A model generated the notes under the pieces. It saw only the letters and a list, made by a program, of their open reading frames with translations, was not told the origin of the DNA and did not search any database. The position numbers and the translations under genes were made by a program. From positions 496,001 to 560,000 of the forward strand of contig NZ_CP022111.1 in assembly GCF_000730165.1 (NCBI RefSeq): 64,000 nucleotides of DNA, in the 5' to 3' direction. Positions 63,837-64,000 of this stretch are shown piece by piece. Within the stretch, counting starts at the first letter, position 1. Each line of letters starts with the position of its first letter. This stretch comes from Nitrospirillum viridazoti CBAmc. GTDB taxonomy: Bacteria; Pseudomonadota; Alphaproteobacteria; Azospirillales; Azospirillaceae.

Positions 63837-64000
63837 TGCGTACCGATCCTCTCACGGTTTTCGTCGCCGGCCTGGTGCATGAGACCAACAGCTTCTCCCC
63901 CCTACCCACGTCCATGCGGTCCTTCACCAACGACCTGCGGCACCTGGGGGGCGATCCCGCCACCCTGGCGCGGGCGCGGGTGCTGCCGGCCTATGGCGAC
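63836..64000 (+). CDS. M81 metallopeptidase (MlrC-like), 3'-truncated by window end
   Basis: The ATG at 63836 overlaps the serine hydrolase stop (TGATG), so the two are translationally coupled. Only the first 55 residues are in the window. They include V-F-V-A-G-L-V-H-E-T-N-S-F-S-P, the N-terminal signature of M81/MlrC peptidases, whose His-Glu/Asn region binds zinc. MlrC degrades tetra- and linear peptides from microcystin; many homologues act on unknown peptides. The rest of the gene lies beyond the window. Confidence 0.9.
   Translation, partial: MRTDPLTVFVAGLVHETNSFSPLPTSMRSFTNDLRHLGGDPATLARARVLPAYGD

Noticed and set aside
1-64000. Search for tRNA, rRNA, CRISPR repeats, transposases or phage genes
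   Set aside because: None was recognised on either strand; the absence is by eye only and not a computed scan.

Overview
The window is GC-rich, gene-dense bacterial chromosome. It carries TonB-dependent uptake, RND pumps with lipoprotein outer-membrane factors, a PoxB-type pyruvate dehydrogenase, DUF2783/flavin-hydroxylase pairs and a Cache-domain chemoreceptor. This fits an alphaproteobacterium, perhaps Azospirillaceae (Nitrospirillum/Azospirillum type). The taxon is an inference from gene content and composition; no rRNA or tRNA is present. No insertion sequence, prophage, CRISPR array or origin was found. I could support about 53 coding sequences.

Layout. (1) 1-7260: a plus-strand cassette, more AT-rich than its surroundings: end of a TonB-dependent receptor, an SbmA/BacA-like ABC exporter, a TldE/TldD protease pair, a thioredoxin and an unknown protein. 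It is joined by start/stop overlaps and closed by two hairpins. It looks like the processing and transport half of a modified-peptide system whose start lies upstream of the window. (2) 7360-10824, minus: a CPBP membrane protease and a UvrA-like protein lacking the UvrB-binding insert. (3) 10895-17321, minus: DUF2783 protein, FAD hydroxylase, poxB, 2-hydroxyacid dehydrogenase, FAH-family hydrolase and an alpha/beta hydrolase, probably a catabolic group. (4) 17490-20894, minus: two closely similar short AraC regulators with a haloperoxidase-type hydrolase, an HSL-like protein that has lost its nucleophile, and a small ORF. (5) 21042-28661, minus: a winged-helix ATPase regulator, an EmrAB-type efflux pair, a flavin monooxygenase preceded by a 46-codon ORF, and a secreted metallo-beta-lactamase-fold hydrolase. 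(6) 28905-33249: a LacI regulator divergent from a Gfo/Idh/MocA dehydrogenase and two TIM-barrel isomerases, with a LacI-type operator between them. (7) 33260-36817: O-methyltransferase, AraC regulator, GST and a secreted zinc-protease-like protein.

(8) 37048-44882, plus: a complete RND efflux system (outer-membrane lipoprotein, adaptor, pump) followed directly by a two-component system. (9) 44879-51402: isonitrile-hydratase-like enzyme divergent from a GlxA-type regulator, a chemoreceptor, a zinc-knuckle miniprotein and a secreted S9 peptidase ending at a strong terminator. (10) 51404-60028, minus: a hydrolase, a second RND pump and adaptor under a TetR regulator with matching palindromes upstream of both, a dehalogenase-like hydrolase and a CPA1 antiporter. 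(11) 60090-64000: an XRE-cupin regulator and a D-amino-acid-oxidase-like flavoenzyme, divergent from an MlrB-like serine hydrolase and the start of an MlrC-like M81 peptidase. A perfect AT-rich palindrome lies between. This looks like catabolism of D-residue-containing or cyclic peptides.

The most interesting regions are the TldDE cassette at the left end and the MlrB/MlrC/oxidase divergon at the right end.
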